From Yersinia vastinensis (lineage in GTDB: Bacteria; Pseudomonadota; Gammaproteobacteria; Enterobacterales; Enterobacteriaceae), in contig NZ_CACVAF010000009.1 in assembly GCF_902726565.1 (NCBI RefSeq), positions 105,971 through 169,970 of the forward strand: a DNA stretch of 64,000 nucleotides. The letters are read 5' to 3'. Positions within the stretch are counted from its first letter, which is position 1; each line of letters starts with the position of its first letter. The notes beneath the pieces were generated by a model. The model saw only the letters and a list, made by a program, of their open reading frames with translations. It made no database searches and was not told where the DNA came from. This document shows positions 62,060-64,000 of this stretch, one piece after another. Position numbers and translations under genes: made by a program.

Positions 62060-64000
62060 ATGCGATTAGTCATTGACCTGCAAGGAATTCAATCAGCTAG
62101 CCGTTTTCGTGGAATTGGTAGATATACCCTATTAATAACCAAGGCAATTATTAAAAACAAAGGAAATCATGATGTTATTCTAGTTGCTAATGGTACGATG
62201 ACTGATTCGATATCTTCTGTGCTTGATAATTTTGATGGGATTATTTCCCGAGAGAATATTAAGTTTTGGTATTCTCCAGGCCCACTAAGTTATCAAGCCA
62301 ATCAAGATCATACGCGAATAGAAAATGCAAAGCTTATTAGAGAAGCTTTTATTTATAGTCTTAAACCTGACCTTATCTATATTCCTACTATGTTCGAAGG
62401 TTTCTTAGATAATAGTATTTTAAGTGTGAATGAATTTAGCACCAGAATACCGACAGTAGCGACATTATATGATCTAATCCCCTTACAGAATCCAGAAAAT
62501 TATCTCGACCATAATCCAGAATATAAAAATTTTTATCTAGAAAAAATAAATTATATTAATAGATGTGATGCTTTATTAGCAATATCAGAGTTCACAGAAA
62601 ATGAAGGTAACAAATATTTAGAAGATAGAAAAGGTAATATTTTCAACGTTTCAACAGGTTGTGATGATCTTTTTAAAAAAAATGAATATTCACAAATTGT
62701 AATTGAAGATATCTCCACTAAATATTTTTTAACGAAAGATTTCTTCCTGTATGCTGGGGGAGCCGATGAGAGAAAAAATTTACCTCGCCTGCTCGAGGCT
62801 TATAGTTTACTTCCTGTTCATATAAAAAATAAATATTTACTTGTTATTTCCGGAAAATTATCTGATATTTCGCGATACAATATTCTTGCAGAAGCCAAGA
62901 AGTTTGATATAGAAGATCAAATTCGTATAACGGGCTATATTTCTGATGATGACCTAGTTAAACTCTATAATTTGTGTTCGTTATTTATTTTTCCTTCATG
63001 GCATGAAGGATTTGGTTTACCTGCTCTTGAAGCAATGGCTTGTGGTGCTGTAGTAATTGGTGCTAATAATTCGAGTTTACCTGAAGTTATTGGTGATGAA
63101 GATGCATTATTTGATCCTTTCTCAGTTGCGGATATTGCTAGTAAAATTGAAAGAGTAATGACTGATAAAAGTCTTTATGAAAAATTGAAAAAAGTAGAAA
63201 ATGAAAGAAAAAAATATTTTTCATGGGATCAGACCGCTTTAAAAGCACTACAAGTTTTCGAATCAATAAATAAAAGTACCAAGGCTATTAATATCGAGAG
63301 ATCTGTAAGTCGTTTAAAATTGGCTTATATATCACCACTCTCTCCGGAAAGAACTGGAATAGCTAAATACAGCGAAGATTTGATACCATATCTTGCGAGT
63401 TTTTATGATATTGATGTTGTTTGTGAGCAATCTGTTATAACAAGCAAATTTATAGATGATAGAATCAAGGTTATTAACTCAAATGATTTCCTAAAAAATT
63501 CTCAAAATTATGATCATATATTATATCATTTTGGAAATTCACCATATCATGAATATATGCATAAATTAATTACCCTCGTTCCGGGTGTAGTTTGTCTGCA
63601 TGATTTTTACATGAGTAATTATTTAAGATATATTGAATCTAGAGATGGAGGCTTAGGTATTTGGGAAAGAGAGTTATTCTTCTCACATGGATATTCAGCG
63701 ATTATTGAACGAGCAGAGAAAGATGATGATGAATATATCATGTACAAATATCCTTCAAACTTTAGTTTATTAGCAGCTGCAAAAGGGATCATAACGCACT
63801 CTTCTTATTCTTATAGTTTGGCTTGCCATTGGTATGATAAAAAAGTTACTAAAAATTGGGAAGTCATTCCTTTATTACGTAGAAAACCAATTGAAAGAAC
63901 CAAGTATGATGCCAGGAAAAGACTAGATATAGCAGAAAATGATTTTATTATTTGCTCATTTGGAATGCTTGATAGTTCAAAATTAAATGATGTTATTATT
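62060..64000 (+). CDS. WbdA-like multidomain GT4 glycosyltransferase, 3' end cut by window
   Basis: The open frame begins at ATG 62060 (AAGGA with 7-base spacing) and runs 647 codons to the window end without a stop. Domain 1 (about 1-410) is a GT-B, GT4-type transferase: G-I-G-R-Y-T near 17-22, A-G-G-A-D-E-R-K-N-L near 230, and the donor-site motif H-E-G-F-G-L-P-A-L-E near 315-324 (E-x7-E). A second similar domain starts near 424 (L-A-Y-I-S-P-L-S-P-E-R-T-G-I-A) and continues off the end. Tandem GT4 domains after manC-manB resemble WbdA-type mannosyltransferases that build polymannose O-antigens; the sugar specificity is inferred. Confidence 0.8.
   Translation, partial: MRLVIDLQGIQSASRFRGIGRYTLLITKAIIKNKGNHDVILVANGTMTDSISSVLDNFDGIISRENIKFWYSPGPLSYQANQDHTRIENAKLIREAFIYSLKPDLIYIPTMFEGFLDNSILSVNEFSTRIPTVATLYDLIPLQNPENYLDHNPEYKNFYLEKINYINRCDALLAISEFTENEGNKYLEDRKGNIFNVSTGCDDLFKKNEYSQIVIEDISTKYFLTKDFFLYAGGADERKNLPRLLEAYSLLPVHIKNKYLLVISGKLSDISRYNILAEAKKFDIEDQIRITGYISDDDLVKLYNLCSLFIFPSWHEGFGLPALEAMACGAVVIGANNSSLPEVIGDEDALFDPFSVADIASKIERVMTDKSLYEKLKKVENERKKYFSWDQTALKALQVFESINKSTKAINIERSVSRLKLAYISPLSPERTGIAKYSEDLIPYLASFYDIDVVCEQSVITSKFIDDRIKVINSNDFLKNSQNYDHILYHFGNSPYHEYMHKLITLVPGVVCLHDFYMSNYLRYIESRDGGLGIWERELFFSHGYSAIIERAEKDDDEYIMYKYPSNFSLLAAAKGIITHSSYSYSLACHWYDKKVTKNWEVIPLLRRKPIERTKYDARKRLDIAENDFIICSFGMLDSSKLNDVII

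Overview
The window looks like a chromosomal segment of an enterobacterium of the genus Yersinia. Gene order (folE-yeiB-galS-mglBAC, yohJK-cdd-sanA, metG-mrp-udk-dcd-asmA, yegH beside a polysaccharide locus) follows the Escherichia coli map in blocks. ERIC elements of the kind common in Yersinia lie between genes, and a XyeA/XyeB-like peptide locus (family named after Xenorhabdus, Yersinia and Erwinia) is present. The species cannot be fixed from the sequence alone. No rRNA, tRNA, CRISPR array, transposase or prophage was seen.

Region 1 (1-7.6 kb): the 3' part of kgtP, then an AT-rich minus-strand operon for a ribosomally made, radical-SAM-modified peptide: a 66-70 residue precursor ending in an aromatic core (W-N-W-S-K-S-F-T-Q-Q), a large FtsX/MacB-type permease, a HlyD-like adaptor, an ABC ATPase and a CxxxCxxC radical SAM enzyme. 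This matches the three-residue-cyclophane (XYE) class and is the most interesting system here.

Region 2 (7.6-19.3 kb): formaldehyde detoxification (fghA, frmA), a PtrR-like LysR regulator divergent from a YjiJ/YbfB-type MFS permease, then folE, yeiB, galS and the mglBAC galactose transporter with clear CRP and Gal operator sites.

Region 3 (19.6-37.7 kb): a complete formate hydrogenlyase of the hydrogenase-4 type (FHL-2). It contains the activator fhlA; fdhF, with Cys in place of selenocysteine; hydN; hyfABCDEFGHIJ; the protease hycI; and divergent hypA-hypC. Three GG-N10-GC sigma-54 promoters were read by eye, with FhlA-like and IHF-like sites arranged symmetrically between hyfA and hypA. 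FhlA would sense formate, FdhF would oxidise it, the HydN/HyfA ferredoxins and the Hyf membrane arm would carry electrons and probably ions, and HyfG would make H2 after HypA/HypC/HycI maturation.

Region 4 (37.7-50.3 kb): sanA, three tandem 122-bp ERIC-like units, maeA, cdd, yohK, yohJ, an MFS permease, an unusual pair (LVIVD beta-propeller plus orphan periplasmic binding protein) behind a MetJ-like operator, an unrecognised membrane protein, and metG.

Region 5 (50.5-64 kb): mrp, udk, dcd, asmA, dcuC, yegH, then a JUMPstart/ops element that opens an AT-rich polysaccharide operon: manC, manB, a small unknown ORF, and a long WbdA-like glycosyltransferase cut by the window end. GDP-mannose production followed by a WbdA-like enzyme suggests a mannose-containing O-antigen or similar glycan.
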